64,000 nucleotides of DNA. Source: an uncultured Pelagibacteraceae bacterium. Its GTDB lineage: Bacteria > Pseudomonadota > Alphaproteobacteria > Pelagibacterales > Pelagibacteraceae. This document shows positions 10,166-20,817 of the stretch, in pieces. The notes beneath the pieces were generated by a model. It searched no databases. It was not told the DNA's origin and was given only the letters and a program-made list of their open reading frames with translations. Numbering within the stretch: the stretch's first letter is position 1; each line of letters starts with the position of its first letter. Both the position numbers and the translations under genes were made by a program. Location of the stretch: positions 1 through 64,000 of the forward strand of contig CABZUW010000005.1 in assembly GCA_902529105.1 (NCBI GenBank), in the 5' to 3' direction.

Positions 10166-10843
10166 TAATTTTTTGTAAATTTCAATATCTGTTAAGTGTA
10201 CAAATTCTTGGTCGCTCTCAAAACCAAAAAGGTCGGAAGTTTTTATCTTGTTATTCCAAACTTTATTCATAGAAAATTTTTTATTTTTTATACTGCTCAA
10301 AATCGCTTTATTAATAATTTGGCATCCTGTGTAAATATAGTTACATTTTTTGTTTTTAGACAGGATATGATTGTTCATGGAAAAATCGCCGACAAATCTA
10401 GTATCATAGCTTTTTGATTTATGCGCAACCATCAGTAAATTGTTTAAATTTTTAATTCTATAATATTCAATCATTTCTAAAATTATTTTTTTATAACCTA
10501 AGTTCCAAATTGTATCAGGATTTAAAACCAAAAAATTTTCATCTTTTGAGGTTTTCATTATGTTTTTAATACCCCCACCTGTATCAAGTATCTCGTCACC
10601 ATCTTTGATAATTTCAATCTTGCCATAATTTTCAAGTTTATTAACAAAATCCTCAATTTGTTCCCCTAAATAATAAGTATTTAATTTAATTTTTTTTATT
10701 CCTAAGTTTGCTACTAGTTCAATAGTATTTAATAATAATGATTTATTTTTGATTTTAATTAATGGCTTTGGCACTTCTAAAGTTATGGGATGCAATCTCT
10801 TTCCATAGCCTGCACAAAGAATTATAGCTGTTTCAATTTTCAT
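10151..10843 (-). CDS. Sugar-phosphate nucleotidyltransferase, MurU-like
   Basis: AIILCAGYGKRLHPITLEVPKPLIKI; LDTGGGIKN; adjacent AmgK-like kinase. Confidence 0.82.
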   Translation of the reverse strand: MKIETAIILCAGYGKRLHPITLEVPKPLIKIKNKSLLLNTIELVANLGIKKIKLNTYYLGEQIEDFVNKLENYGKIEIIKDGDEILDTGGGIKNIMKTSKDENFLVLNPDTIWNLGYKKIILEMIEYYRIKNLNNLLMVAHKSKSYDTRFVGDFSMNNHILSKNKKCNYIYTGCQIINKAILSSIKNKKFSMNKVWNNKIKTSDLFGFESDQEFVHLTDIEIYKKLLKNN

Positions 10844-10849
10844 TTTTTT

Positions 10850-11773
10850 TTAAATTTTTTGAAAGTAAATACTTAAAAAATTATTTAATTCTTCAAATCT
10901 AGTGTTATGTTTTCTTCTTTCATCTATCATTTTCCAAGCATAGGGTATCAGTTTCAAATATTTGTGTTTTTTATCTCTTTTTGAAAGTCTTGTAAAAATT
11001 CCTATAATTTTTAAGTTTCTTAGAACTGACAATATCTCAAAATCATTCCTTAATTTATCTGGGTTTATTTTTTTTTGTTTTGAAATAAACTTTTCGTAAA
11101 TCTTTTCTCTATTTTTTAGTTTTATTTTAATTCTTACGTCATCGATTAGAGATGCCAGATCATAAGCTTCATTTCCAAAAACTGCATCTTGACTATCTAT
11201 TAAATAAATTTTATTTTTTTTTATCATTATATTTGAAATATGAAAATCTCTATGAACAAAAACTTTTTTTTTTAACTTTAAACTTAATATTAGTTTTTTG
11301 ATAATTTTAATATATAATTTCCTTGATAAAGATAATTTTTTTTTAATTATTTTTGGCATGTACCAGTCTGAAAATAATTTTGCTTCCCTAAGTAACTCAT
11401 TGTTTGAAAAGTTTTTTATGATGTAATTAGTTTTTAAAAAAGTATTAATAGTTCTTTTTCTCACTAATTTAAGTTTTTTTAAAATTTCAAATAATTTTAT
11501 ATAATTATCAATCTTGTAATTTTTAAATTTTTTTAGTCCTGTATAATCCCCAAGATCTTCTATTATAATATAGTTTTTTTTGTATTTTTCAGAAATTAAT
11601 CGGGGTGTTAAGATTTTGTTATTATTCAGTAATTCATTTATAGCCGCGTATATTAATAAATTTTTTCTTTTTTCTTTTTTTGCATAAACAATAATCGAAT
11701 TATTTTTTTTATCTCTATAAAACTTCCTATGAGAGGCATCACCAGATAGTTCTACAATATTTTTAAAATTCAT
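10850..11773 (-). CDS. Aminoglycoside phosphotransferase-family kinase, AmgK-like
   Basis: FVHRDFHISNIMIKKNKIYLIDSQDAVFGNEAYDLASL; lies between the MurU-like gene and tsaE. Confidence 0.8.
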   Translation of the reverse strand: MNFKNIVELSGDASHRKFYRDKKNNSIIVYAKKEKRKNLLIYAAINELLNNNKILTPRLISEKYKKNYIIIEDLGDYTGLKKFKNYKIDNYIKLFEILKKLKLVRKRTINTFLKTNYIIKNFSNNELLREAKLFSDWYMPKIIKKKLSLSRKLYIKIIKKLILSLKLKKKVFVHRDFHISNIMIKKNKIYLIDSQDAVFGNEAYDLASLIDDVRIKIKLKNREKIYEKFISKQKKINPDKLRNDFEILSVLRNLKIIGIFTRLSKRDKKHKYLKLIPYAWKMIDERRKHNTRFEELNNFLSIYFQKI

Positions 11774-12236
11774 TAATTATATTTTTTTGGTTTGTGGAAA
11801 TTGTTATCGACCTTTTATCAAAATCATTTTCATATCTAAAATTAAGACTGATAAAATCTTTCAAATTTTTAGAAATTATTTCGGGCCATTCAATTAATGT
11901 GATATTATTTTTCAACTCTTCATATATTCCAAGATTATCTATTTCTCTAATATCCTTTAATCTATATAAATCATAATGATGAATATTTATGTTGTTAATT
12001 TTATACTCATTTAAGATATTAAAAGTTGGACTTGAAACTTCTGTAGTATTCTCTTGAAATTTTTTTTGTAGATAATTAATCAAGTATTTAATAAATGTAG
12101 TCTTGCCTACACCTAAATCACCAAATAAACAAACTAAATCACCAGGTTTTAAAAATTCTGCAAATCTTTCAGATACGTTTTTTGTATTTATTTCAGATGA
12201 AATATCTAATTTTTTAGAATTAGTACCGATATGCAT
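11763..12236 (-). CDS. tsaE: tRNA threonylcarbamoyladenosine biosynthesis ATPase TsaE
   Basis: [17 protein letters not shown] Walker [19 protein letters not shown]. Confidence 0.92.
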   Translation of the reverse strand: MHIGTNSKKLDISSEINTKNVSERFAEFLKPGDLVCLFGDLGVGKTTFIKYLINYLQKKFQENTTEVSSPTFNILNEYKINNINIHHYDLYRLKDIREIDNLGIYEELKNNITLIEWPEIISKNLKDFISLNFRYENDFDKRSITISTNQKNIINEF

Positions 12237-13506
12237 CGGGTTTGTAAGGCCCCTCTTGTTTAACGCTAATGTAATCTGCTTGATCTTTGGATAATTTTGT
12301 TAACTTTGCACCAACTTTTTCTAAATGTAGCATAGCAACTTTTTCATCTAAATGTTTTGGTAAAACATAAACTTTCTTCTCATATTTTTCTGAATTATTC
12401 CATAGTTCTATTTGAGCGGTTACTTGGTTTGTAAATGAAGCACTCATTACGAAGCTTGGATGGCCAGTAGCACAACCTAAATTTACCAACCTACCTTCAG
12501 CTAATAATATTATTCTTTTATTACTTGGCAATGTAATCTCATGAACTTGGGGTTTAATTTCGTCCCATTTATAATTTTTTAAAGCATCAACTTGTATTTC
12601 ATTATCGAAGTGGCCAATGTTACATAAAATTGCTCTATCCTTCATTTCTCTCATATGATCTGCTGTAACAATATCCTTATTACCAGTTGCAGTAACTACT
12701 ATATCCGCTTGGCTAATCATATCATCCATTGTAACAACTTCATAACCCTCCATTGCAGCTTGAAGTGCACAAATTGGATCAGTTTCCGTAACCATTACTC
12801 TAGCACCAGATTGTCTAAGTGAGGCTGCACTACCCTTACCTACATCACCAAAACCAGCTACTATTGCAACCTTACCTGACATCATAACATCTGTTGCTCT
12901 TTTAATTCCATCTACTAAACTTTCTCTGCAACCATACAGGTTATCAAATTTTGATTTTGTCACTGAGTCGTTGACGTTAATCGCTGGAACTAACAGCGTA
13001 CCATCTTGTTCCATTTTCTTAAGTGCTAATACTCCAGTTGTTGTTTCTTCTGATAAACCCTTAATATCTTTCATTAATTCTTTGTAATCTTTATGCATTA
13101 AAGCTGTTAGATCACCACCATCATCCAAGATCATATTAGGCTTCCAATCTTTCTTACCTTCGATAGTTTGTCTAACACACCACCAATATTCTTCTTCAGT
13201 TTCACCTTTCCAAGCAAATACTGGAATACCAGCTTTTGCGATAGCAGCAGCTGCATGATCTTGAGTTGAGAATATATTGCAAGACGACCATCTGACCTCA
13301 GCTCCTAATTCAACTAGCGTTTCAATTAATACTGCTGTTTGAATTGTCATATGCAAACAACCAACAATTCTCGCACCTTTTAAGGGATGTTTTCCTTTGT
13401 ATTCTTTTCTTAAAGCCATTAAACCTGGCATCTCTGTCTCTGCTAGAGAAATTTCTTTCCTACCAAAATCTGCTTCGTTAATATCTTTAACTTTGTAGTC
13501 TGTCAT
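12220..13506 (-). CDS. ahcY: Adenosylhomocysteinase
   Basis: Near full-length conserved SAHH, including [15 protein letters not shown] and the C-terminal KPDAYRY; start placed at MTDYKVKD. Confidence 0.96.
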   Translation of the reverse strand: MTDYKVKDINEADFGRKEISLAETEMPGLMALRKEYKGKHPLKGARIVGCLHMTIQTAVLIETLVELGAEVRWSSCNIFSTQDHAAAAIAKAGIPVFAWKGETEEEYWWCVRQTIEGKKDWKPNMILDDGGDLTALMHKDYKELMKDIKGLSEETTTGVLALKKMEQDGTLLVPAINVNDSVTKSKFDNLYGCRESLVDGIKRATDVMMSGKVAIVAGFGDVGKGSAASLRQSGARVMVTETDPICALQAAMEGYEVVTMDDMISQADIVVTATGNKDIVTADHMREMKDRAILCNIGHFDNEIQVDALKNYKWDEIKPQVHEITLPSNKRIILLAEGRLVNLGCATGHPSFVMSASFTNQVTAQIELWNNSEKYEKKVYVLPKHLDEKVAMLHLEKVGAKLTKLSKDQADYISVKQEGPYKPDAYRY

Positions 13507-13535
13507 GAGCGAGGCTTTTAACAACTTTATTACAA

Positions 13536-15080
13536 TTAATCAACTTTAGAATCAGCGCTTGGAAAAATAATTTCTACGTTTGCGCCCTTATCTTTATTAT
13601 TTTTTGCGATTATTGTCCCATTATGTAATTCTACAAGGTTTTTTACTATATTTAGTCCCAAACCCGAATGCTCACCAAACTTGTCAGGCCTGTTACTATA
13701 AAACCTTTTAAATATTTTTTTTGTATCCAATTCCTTAAAACCACGACCTTCATCAATCACATTAACTTTGACATATCCATCACTATCAGAATTTAACAAA
13801 ATATTAATTTTTTTGTTATCATCGCTAAATGAAACAGAATTATCTAATAAATTTGCAATTATTTGCTCTATTCTATTCTCAATTCCAAGAATTTTATAAT
13901 TACCAGAACCATTAGCTGATAATTTAACCGATATACCTCTTTTAGTATTATAAATATTATTGAAATCATCTACGACCGATGTCAAAATATTTTTTAAATT
14001 TAATATGATCATTTTTTCAGACGAAATAGCTGCCTCGTCTTTTAACATTTGTGAATAATCTGTTATTAATCTCTCTATTCTTTCTACATCATGAGATACA
14101 ATTTTAATTAATTTACTTTTTTGCTCTTTACTATCTGTTTCTGATATTATTTCCGACGCGCTTTTAAGTGAGGCGAGCGGATTTCTAATTTCATGAACTA
14201 GGTCTCTTGAAAAATTTTCGGCGTTATTTATTCTTCTTTGTAATTCATTGGTCATCTCATCCATAGATTTTGAGAGTGTTCCTAATTCATCTTTTCTATT
14301 TTTATAAATATCTATATTTGTATCTTCTTTACTTTTATCTTTAATTATTTCGGTATAATGAACTAAATTTTTTATAGGTTTTAAAAAGTATCTATTTAAA
14401 ACAAAAGAAAATATTAATATCACTAATGCGATAATTGCAGCAGTTCTTAAAACGAAGTTTTTCCTCTCGATAAATGCAAACTTAATATCATTTGACTCTT
14501 CAATTACAGCTATATATCCGACTTTTTTTTGATCAACCAAAATATTCTTTACTGAAACTAATAAAAATTGATCGTTTATCTCGTGAGTAAATGTAAAAGG
14601 ATTTTCGAAATTTTCTGAAATTAAATATTCATTTAATTTATTTTTTAAAAAACTGCTTTTGTCCTTTAAATCCTTTGATTGCTCTGTTGAAATATCTGAG
14701 CCACTATTTGAGATATCTGTCTCAAAAATCTCGAAGTTTCTCGAAAAAGATCTAGGATCTAGATCAAGCGCATCTGTATCTGAAATACTATTGAAGGCTT
14801 TATCATAAATAATAACTCTATCAATTGTTTGAAATAAAAACTTTGTTGAAATTAGAAATTTTCTTATTTCTTCTTGAATAAAACTAATATTTAATCTTTG
14901 TATGTGGTTTACGGTATTATCAATAATTTTATAGTGATTGGCAGATTTATCTTTAATCAAACTTGGCTGAATACTATAAATATATACTGTGGTAAAAATA
15001 CTAATAATAAGAAAAAAAATAAAATTAATAAATAAAAATTTTTTTAGTATAGAAAAGTTTTTTAAAATATTGCTCAACAT
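13536..15080 (-). CDS. chvG: Sensor histidine kinase, ChvG-like
   Basis: HAMP region; [22 protein letters not shown]-box; N/G boxes; next to chvI. Confidence 0.85.
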   Translation of the reverse strand: MLSNILKNFSILKKFLFINFIFFLIISIFTTVYIYSIQPSLIKDKSANHYKIIDNTVNHIQRLNISFIQEEIRKFLISTKFLFQTIDRVIIYDKAFNSISDTDALDLDPRSFSRNFEIFETDISNSGSDISTEQSKDLKDKSSFLKNKLNEYLISENFENPFTFTHEINDQFLLVSVKNILVDQKKVGYIAVIEESNDIKFAFIERKNFVLRTAAIIALVILIFSFVLNRYFLKPIKNLVHYTEIIKDKSKEDTNIDIYKNRKDELGTLSKSMDEMTNELQRRINNAENFSRDLVHEIRNPLASLKSASEIISETDSKEQKSKLIKIVSHDVERIERLITDYSQMLKDEAAISSEKMIILNLKNILTSVVDDFNNIYNTKRGISVKLSANGSGNYKILGIENRIEQIIANLLDNSVSFSDDNKKINILLNSDSDGYVKVNVIDEGRGFKELDTKKIFKRFYSNRPDKFGEHSGLGLNIVKNLVELHNGTIIAKNNKDKGANVEIIFPSADSKVD

Positions 15081-15778
15081 TAGCTAACATTCCATCTATA
15101 TCCACTTCCATAACGTGTTTCAATAGCTGCAAAATTACTATCAACTTTTTTAAACTTTTTTCTTATTCTTTTTACGTGACTGTCGATTGTTCTATCCTCT
15201 ATATCTGTGTCTTCTCTATAAGCAATGTCCATTAATTGGGCTCTTTCCTTAATAATACCTGGTCTTTTGGCTAATTCTTTAACTATTAAAAATTCAGTTG
15301 TTGTTAATTTGTCTGGTAGTTGATGACCATTCCACTCGCACTCTAATTGTGAAGGATCTAGTTTTAATTTCCCATGTGAAATAATATTTTTTGTATCTTC
15401 TATATTATTATCTTTTTTTCTAAGTTGTACTCTTATTCTCTCAATCAAAACTTTTATAGAAAATCCTCCTGATTTTTTTACAAAATCATCTGCACCTAAT
15501 TTAAGACCTAAAAGTTCATCGACTTCATCGTCTTTGGATGTCAAAAAAATAACTGGCATAGATGTTTTTTTTCTAAGTTTTTTTAACAACTCTTCTCCGT
15601 CCATTTTCGGCATTTTAATATCAACAATAGCTAAATCAGGCGGCGTTCTTGTTAACCCAATTAATGCACTCTCTCCATCAAGATAAGTTTGAACTTTATA
15701 GCCCTCTTTTTCAAGTGCAATACTAATGCTTGTTAAAATATTTCTATCATCATCTACTAATGCAATAGTTTGAGTCAT
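15080..15778 (-). CDS. chvI: OmpR-family response regulator, ChvI-like
   Basis: Receiver domain (IALVDDDRNI, VDIKMPKMDG) plus winged helix; start placed at MTQTIALVDDD. Confidence 0.87.
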   Translation of the reverse strand: MTQTIALVDDDRNILTSISIALEKEGYKVQTYLDGESALIGLTRTPPDLAIVDIKMPKMDGEELLKKLRKKTSMPVIFLTSKDDEVDELLGLKLGADDFVKKSGGFSIKVLIERIRVQLRKKDNNIEDTKNIISHGKLKLDPSQLECEWNGHQLPDKLTTTEFLIVKELAKRPGIIKERAQLMDIAYREDTDIEDRTIDSHVKRIRKKFKKVDSNFAAIETRYGSGYRWNVS

Positions 15779-15830
15779 AGTGTAATTAAAAATACTAAAT
15801 TGTTCTAATTTGGGCAATACTTACAAACTT

Positions 15831-18602
15831 CTAATGTAATAAACCCCAGTTTTCCCCATAATTTATGTCAACTGATAAGGGTATAGAAAATGAGTGAAGA
15901 TCGCTATTTTGCACACTTGTCATTTCATCTTTAATAATTTTAGACATTATATTCAAATCTTTTTTCGGTATTTCAAAAATAAGTTCATCATGGATTTGTA
16001 AAATCATTTTTGAGTTTTTATATTTTTTATCCAATAATTTTTCGTTAATTCTTATCATAGCAAGCCTCATTATTTCTGATGCTGATCCTTGAATTGGAGC
16101 ATTTATAGCAGCTCTTTCCTGAAAATTTCTTACATTAAAATTTTTGTCATTTATTCCGGTTATATGTGTTCTCCGCCCAAATATATTACTTACATAACCG
16201 CTTTTCCTACAAAATTTAATTGTCGACGACATATAATCTTTTATTTCTGGAAACCTCAAAAAGTAAGCATTCAAAAAGTCAGCTGCCTCATTATTTGAAA
16301 CATTAATCTGTTTGGCAAGACCATATTGTGAGATACCATATATTATTCCAAAATTTATTGCCTTTGCTTTTCTTCTCATATCATTTGTTACTTTTTTAAT
16401 ATCGGTGTTAAATATCTGGCTTGCAGTTAGTGAATGTATATCTTCATTATTTTTAAATGCTTTTTTTAATTCTTTGACATCAGCAAGATCAGATAAAATT
16501 CTCATTTCAATCTGATTATAATCTGCAGAAATAAATAACATATTTTTTTCTGCAACAAATGCCTTTCTTATATCTTTACCGTCCTCAGTTTTGATTGGTA
16601 TATTTTGTAGATTAGGGTCACTAGATGCTAATCTACCAGTCGTTGTTGCTGCTAATAAAAATGAAGTATGTACTCTTTTTGTATTGTTATTAAAATGTTC
16701 TGGTAGCGAGTCTGAGTAAGTGTTTTTTAACTTTGATAATTGTCTCCACTCTAAAACAAGTTTAGGTAGATCGTAACCTTTAAATGCTAAATCCTCCAAT
16801 ACTGAGGCGCTTGTTGCAAAGCTACCTTTTTTAGTTTTTTTTATATTTGCAATTTTTAGGTCATTATACATTATTTCACCTAATTGCTTTGTTGAGCCTA
16901 TCTTAAATTCCTTTTTTGAAATTTTAAAAATTTGTTTTTCTAAAATTTCAATTTTTTTTTGGAATTTAGTTGAGAGTTTTTTAAGAAAATTTTGGTCAAT
17001 TTTAACTCCATAAATTTCCATCAAAGCTAAAATTTTAATAAGTGGTTTTTCGAATGTTTCATAAATATTAGTAAGTTTTTCTAATTTTAGATTTTTTTGA
17101 AAAATTTTATAAAGTCTATAAGTTATATCAGCATCTTCAGCTGCATAATCTTTAGCTAATTCAATATCGACCTCGCTAAAATTTATTTGTTTTTTTCCAG
17201 TACCTACTATTTCTTTATATGATATTGGTTTATGACTTAAATGAATTTCTGAAAGTGTATCCATGTTGTGACGGTTTTTTCCTGCGTCGAGAACATATGA
17301 CATTAGCATAGTGTCTTCTATAGTGTTCATTTCGATACCTCTTTTAAATAAAATAATGAAATCAAATTTAATATTTTGACCTATTTTTTTTATACTTTTG
17401 TCTTCTAATATTGGTTTTAAAATTTTAATTACTTTATTCTCATCTAAGTTTTTATCACTGTTGTGGCCAATGGGAATGTAGCATGCATAGCCAATTTTTG
17501 TTGATAAGGATATTCCTACTAAATCTGCTTGATGTGGATCAAGTGATGTGGTTTCGGTATCAATACATATTTCTCCTATTTCCTCCGCTTGTCTTAAATA
17601 ATCATGTATTTCATTTTCATTATTAATAAGAGAATAATGTTTATTTGAAATTTTTTCATTTTTTCTGGTTTCATTAGCATTTTCTACTGTTTTAAATTTT
17701 GTATCTCCATATGTAGATATTGCAGAACTTAATAGTCTGTTGAATTCCATCTCTCTTAAAAAAGAGTAAAGTTTTTCTCTGTCGATTTCTTTTAGTATAA
17801 AATTTTCTGCCTTATCTTTAACTGGTACATCTTTTTTTAAAGTAACTAATTTTTTGCTAATTAATGCTTTATCTTTGTTTTCAATTAAAGTTTCTCTTCT
17901 TTTGTTCTGTTTTATTTGATTTGCATTTTTAAGTAAATTCTCAAGTGAGCCAAAATTAGTGATTAATTCTGCAGCTGTTTTTACACCTATGCCTGGAACT
18001 CCGGGGACATTATCGCTACTATCTCCTGCTAAAGACTGAACATCAATTACTTTTTCAGCACCAACACCAAATTTATTTTTAATGTCGCCTTCATTAACGA
18101 ACTTATTCTTCATTGGGTCGTAAATTCTAATATTTTTTTTGTATAACTGCATTAAATCTTTATCGGACGAAACAATTGTAACTTTACCTCCAAGTTTGAG
18201 TATTTGTTCTGAGTAAGTTGCTATTAAATCGTCAGCTTCATAATTTAAAAGTTCAATTGAAGGTAAATTAAAAGCTAAGACAGACTTTCTGATATATTCA
18301 AATTGTGGAATTAAATCATCTGGTGCATCAGATCTATTACCTTTATAATCTGAGTATATTTCGTTTCTAAAATTTTTTCTTGCAGAGTCAAAAATTACCG
18401 CAAAATGTGTTGGTTTATGTTTATTATCATTTGATTTTGAATCTTCTAGTAATTTGAAAAGCATATTACAAAAACCACTCACAGCACCTGTTGGTAATCC
18501 ATCACTCTTTCTGGTGAGCGGTGGTAACGCGTAATAAGCTCTAAATATGTATCCTGATCCATCAATTAGATAGAAATGGTCATTTTTTTTTATCTTATTC
18601 AT
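15831..18602 (-). CDS. polA: DNA polymerase I
   Basis: 923 aa with 5'-3' exonuclease, DEDD 3'-5' exonuclease (CIDTETTSLD) and polymerase motifs (SADYNQIEMRIL, QIHDELIFE). Confidence 0.97.
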   Translation of the reverse strand: MNKIKKNDHFYLIDGSGYIFRAYYALPPLTRKSDGLPTGAVSGFCNMLFKLLEDSKSNDNKHKPTHFAVIFDSARKNFRNEIYSDYKGNRSDAPDDLIPQFEYIRKSVLAFNLPSIELLNYEADDLIATYSEQILKLGGKVTIVSSDKDLMQLYKKNIRIYDPMKNKFVNEGDIKNKFGVGAEKVIDVQSLAGDSSDNVPGVPGIGVKTAAELITNFGSLENLLKNANQIKQNKRRETLIENKDKALISKKLVTLKKDVPVKDKAENFILKEIDREKLYSFLREMEFNRLLSSAISTYGDTKFKTVENANETRKNEKISNKHYSLINNENEIHDYLRQAEEIGEICIDTETTSLDPHQADLVGISLSTKIGYACYIPIGHNSDKNLDENKVIKILKPILEDKSIKKIGQNIKFDFIILFKRGIEMNTIEDTMLMSYVLDAGKNRHNMDTLSEIHLSHKPISYKEIVGTGKKQINFSEVDIELAKDYAAEDADITYRLYKIFQKNLKLEKLTNIYETFEKPLIKILALMEIYGVKIDQNFLKKLSTKFQKKIEILEKQIFKISKKEFKIGSTKQLGEIMYNDLKIANIKKTKKGSFATSASVLEDLAFKGYDLPKLVLEWRQLSKLKNTYSDSLPEHFNNNTKRVHTSFLLAATTTGRLASSDPNLQNIPIKTEDGKDIRKAFVAEKNMLFISADYNQIEMRILSDLADVKELKKAFKNNEDIHSLTASQIFNTDIKKVTNDMRRKAKAINFGIIYGISQYGLAKQINVSNNEAADFLNAYFLRFPEIKDYMSSTIKFCRKSGYVSNIFGRRTHITGINDKNFNVRNFQERAAINAPIQGSASEIMRLAMIRINEKLLDKKYKNSKMILQIHDELIFEIPKKDLNIMSKIIKDEMTSVQNSDLHSFSIPLSVDINYGENWGLLH

Positions 18603-18652
18603 TAAAATTATTTTATCTTAATTATTCCTAATGTTATAAAACTAAATTCTTT

Positions 18653-19582
18653 ATGGAAAAAAAATCTATTCTCTCGGTTAAAAATCTACAGAAAATTTAT
18701 AAAAAAAATGGCAAACTACAAACAAAGGCAATTGAAAATTTAAACTTAGAGGTGAAAGAAGGAGAGATTTTTGGTTTACTTGGACCTAATGGTGCTGGAA
18801 AAAGCACATTTATAAATATTCTCGCTGGCCTTGTTTTAAAAACATCTGGTGAGGTTAATGTATGGGGTTTTGATATAGATAAAAACCCTCGACAAGTAAG
18901 AGCTTCAATTGGAATTGTGCCTCAAGAATTAAATTTAGATCCATTTTTTAATCCTAGAAAGCTACTAGAATTACAAGCTGGCTTGTATGGTGTAAAAAAA
19001 AAAGACAGGATTACAGACACAATTTTGAAGATGGTTTCCTTAGACAATCAAGCTGATAGTTATTCAAGGGGATTATCTGGTGGAATGAAAAGAAGGTTAA
19101 TGATTGCAAAGGCATTAGTGCATCAGCCTCCAATTGTTATTTTAGATGAGCCTACTGCAGGAGTTGATGTAGAACTAAGAAAAAATCTTTGGCAAAATGT
19201 TAAATTACTTAATAAAAACGGGGTAAGTATAATACTTACCACTCATTATCTTCACGAAGCCCAGGAAATGTGTGATCGAATTGGAATAATTAATAAAGGT
19301 AAATTAGTTGCATTAGATACAACAAAAAATTTATTGAATAGGATTGAAAAAAAAAAAATAACTTTAAAACTAAGTGAGAAGATTGATTTGAAAGATAATG
19401 AATTAGAAACATTAAAAATCTTGTCTTTAAACCACAAAGAATTAACTTTGATTTATGATAAGAATAGACTGAACATTGATCAAATACTAAACTATGTTAA
19501 CAAAAAAAATGTTAGAATTATCGATATGTCTACCGATGACGGAGATTTAGAAGACGTATTTGTTGCCCTAACAAATAACTAG
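18653..19582 (+). CDS. ABC transporter ATP-binding protein (ABC-2/multidrug type)
   Basis: GLLGPNGAGKSTFINIL, SRGLSGGMKRRLMIAKAL, VILDEPTAGVD. Confidence 0.93.
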   Translation: MEKKSILSVKNLQKIYKKNGKLQTKAIENLNLEVKEGEIFGLLGPNGAGKSTFINILAGLVLKTSGEVNVWGFDIDKNPRQVRASIGIVPQELNLDPFFNPRKLLELQAGLYGVKKKDRITDTILKMVSLDNQADSYSRGLSGGMKRRLMIAKALVHQPPIVILDEPTAGVDVELRKNLWQNVKLLNKNGVSIILTTHYLHEAQEMCDRIGIINKGKLVALDTTKNLLNRIEKKKITLKLSEKIDLKDNELETLKILSLNHKELTLIYDKNRLNIDQILNYVNKKNVRIIDMSTDDGDLEDVFVALTNN

Positions 19583-19616
19583 AAATAACAAAAATTATAA
19601 GTTAGAATAATCTAAT

Positions 19617-20168
19617 ATGGAGTTAGTACAAAAAATTAAGCAATATAAAATTTTAAAAAATATTTTGTATATTTTACTTGGATCTACTTTATTGATTATA
19701 TCTGCAAAAATTAAATTACCATTTTATCCTGTACCAATGACAATGCAAACGTTTGTAGTATTGTTTTTAGGTGTATTACTTGGACCAAAGTTGGGGGCTA
19801 CTACAATATTGTTTTATTTATGTGAAGGAATTTTAGGTTTACCAGTTTTCTCGAATTCTCCTGAAAAAGGTATCGGTTTAGTATATTTTACTGGACCTAC
19901 CATGGGTTACTTAATTGGATTTATTTTCGCCTCTTATTTCGCTGGATATATTAATACTAAAGATAGTTATTTTAAAATTTATATTAAACTAGTTCTTTCA
20001 GTTTCAATAATTTATTTATTAGGGTTGTTGTGGCTGGGTACACTAATAGGATGGGAAAAACCAATTTTTTCTTTAGGTGCTAAACCTTTTTTATTAGCAG
20101 AGATGTTTAAAATATTATTACTTGGAATAATTTGTAAATATTTAATTAAATTGCAAAAAGCTATCTAG
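19617..20168 (+). CDS. bioY: Biotin transporter BioY
   Basis: LPFYPVPMTMQTFVVLFLGVLLGPKLGA; GLPVFS; GPTMGYLIGF. Confidence 0.92.
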   Translation: MELVQKIKQYKILKNILYILLGSTLLIISAKIKLPFYPVPMTMQTFVVLFLGVLLGPKLGATTILFYLCEGILGLPVFSNSPEKGIGLVYFTGPTMGYLIGFIFASYFAGYINTKDSYFKIYIKLVLSVSIIYLLGLLWLGTLIGWEKPIFSLGAKPFLLAEMFKILLLGIICKYLIKLQKAI

Positions 20169-20724
20169 GGGATCTTTTAGATAAAATTCTTTGTAAAGTT
20201 CTTCTGTGCATTTTAAGTCTTCTTGCTGTTTCAGATACATTTCTATTACAAAGCTCGAACACTCTATGAATATGTTCCCACTTAACTCTATCAGCTGACA
20301 TAGGATTTTCTGGTGGTTCTGCTTTTTTATTTGGATCAGCCAATAATGCTTTTTCAACGTCATCTGCATCTGCAGGTTTTGACATATAATCTATCGCACC
20401 CTGTTTTATTGCTGATACCGCAGTTGGGATATTTCCATAACCAGTTAACATTACAATTCTGCTCTTTTCATTTGAATTTTGTATTTCTTTAACAACCTCT
20501 AAGCCATTTCCATCATTGAGCCTTAAATCGACAACAGCAAAAGCTGGTTTTTTTGATTTAACGGCATCTATACCCTTTTTTACCCCCTCAGCTTGTATTA
20601 CCTCAAATCCTTTTTTTTCCATTGCTCTAGCTAGTCTTTCTCTAAATGGATTATCATCATCTACTAGAAGCAGTGATTTGTCTGTAAAATCAGTAATTTT
20701 TTTTATTCCCACAGTTGAATTCAT
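20161..20724 (-). CDS. RegA/PrrA/ActR-type response regulator
   Basis: Receiver domain plus FIS-type C-terminal helix ETARRLKMHRRTLQRILSKRSPR. Confidence 0.92.
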   Translation of the reverse strand: MNSTVGIKKITDFTDKSLLLVDDDNPFRERLARAMEKKGFEVIQAEGVKKGIDAVKSKKPAFAVVDLRLNDGNGLEVVKEIQNSNEKSRIVMLTGYGNIPTAVSAIKQGAIDYMSKPADADDVEKALLADPNKKAEPPENPMSADRVKWEHIHRVFELCNRNVSETARRLKMHRRTLQRILSKRSPR

Positions 20725-20733
20725 AGCACCTAT

Positions 20734-20814
20734 ATGGATATGAATAACATAATTTCAATGGCATTATTTGCTTTACATTGGGCTGAATTTCCCATAATTC
20801 AGCAATTTATATAA
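20734..20814 (+). CDS. Putative 26-aa leader peptide MDMNNIISMALFALHWAEFPIIQQFI
   Basis: Read directly: atg gat atg aat aac ata att tca atg gca tta ttt gct tta cat tgg gct gaa ttt ccc ata att cag caa ttt ata taa. No obvious Shine-Dalgarno; spans the inverted repeat and stops 3 nt before the hairpin stem. Confidence 0.25.
   Translation: MDMNNIISMALFALHWAEFPIIQQFI
20782..20803. repeat. Perfect 8-bp inverted repeat, gctgaatt-tcccat-aattcagc
   Basis: Read directly; lies in the intergenic region upstream of the decarboxylase. Confidence 0.85.
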
Positions 20815-20817
20815 ATT

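Noticed and set aside
20142-20743. ORFs 20142..20369 (-) and 20516..20743 (+) overlapping the RegA-type regulator
   Set aside because: Alternative frames of a well-supported response regulator gene; no independent coding signal.
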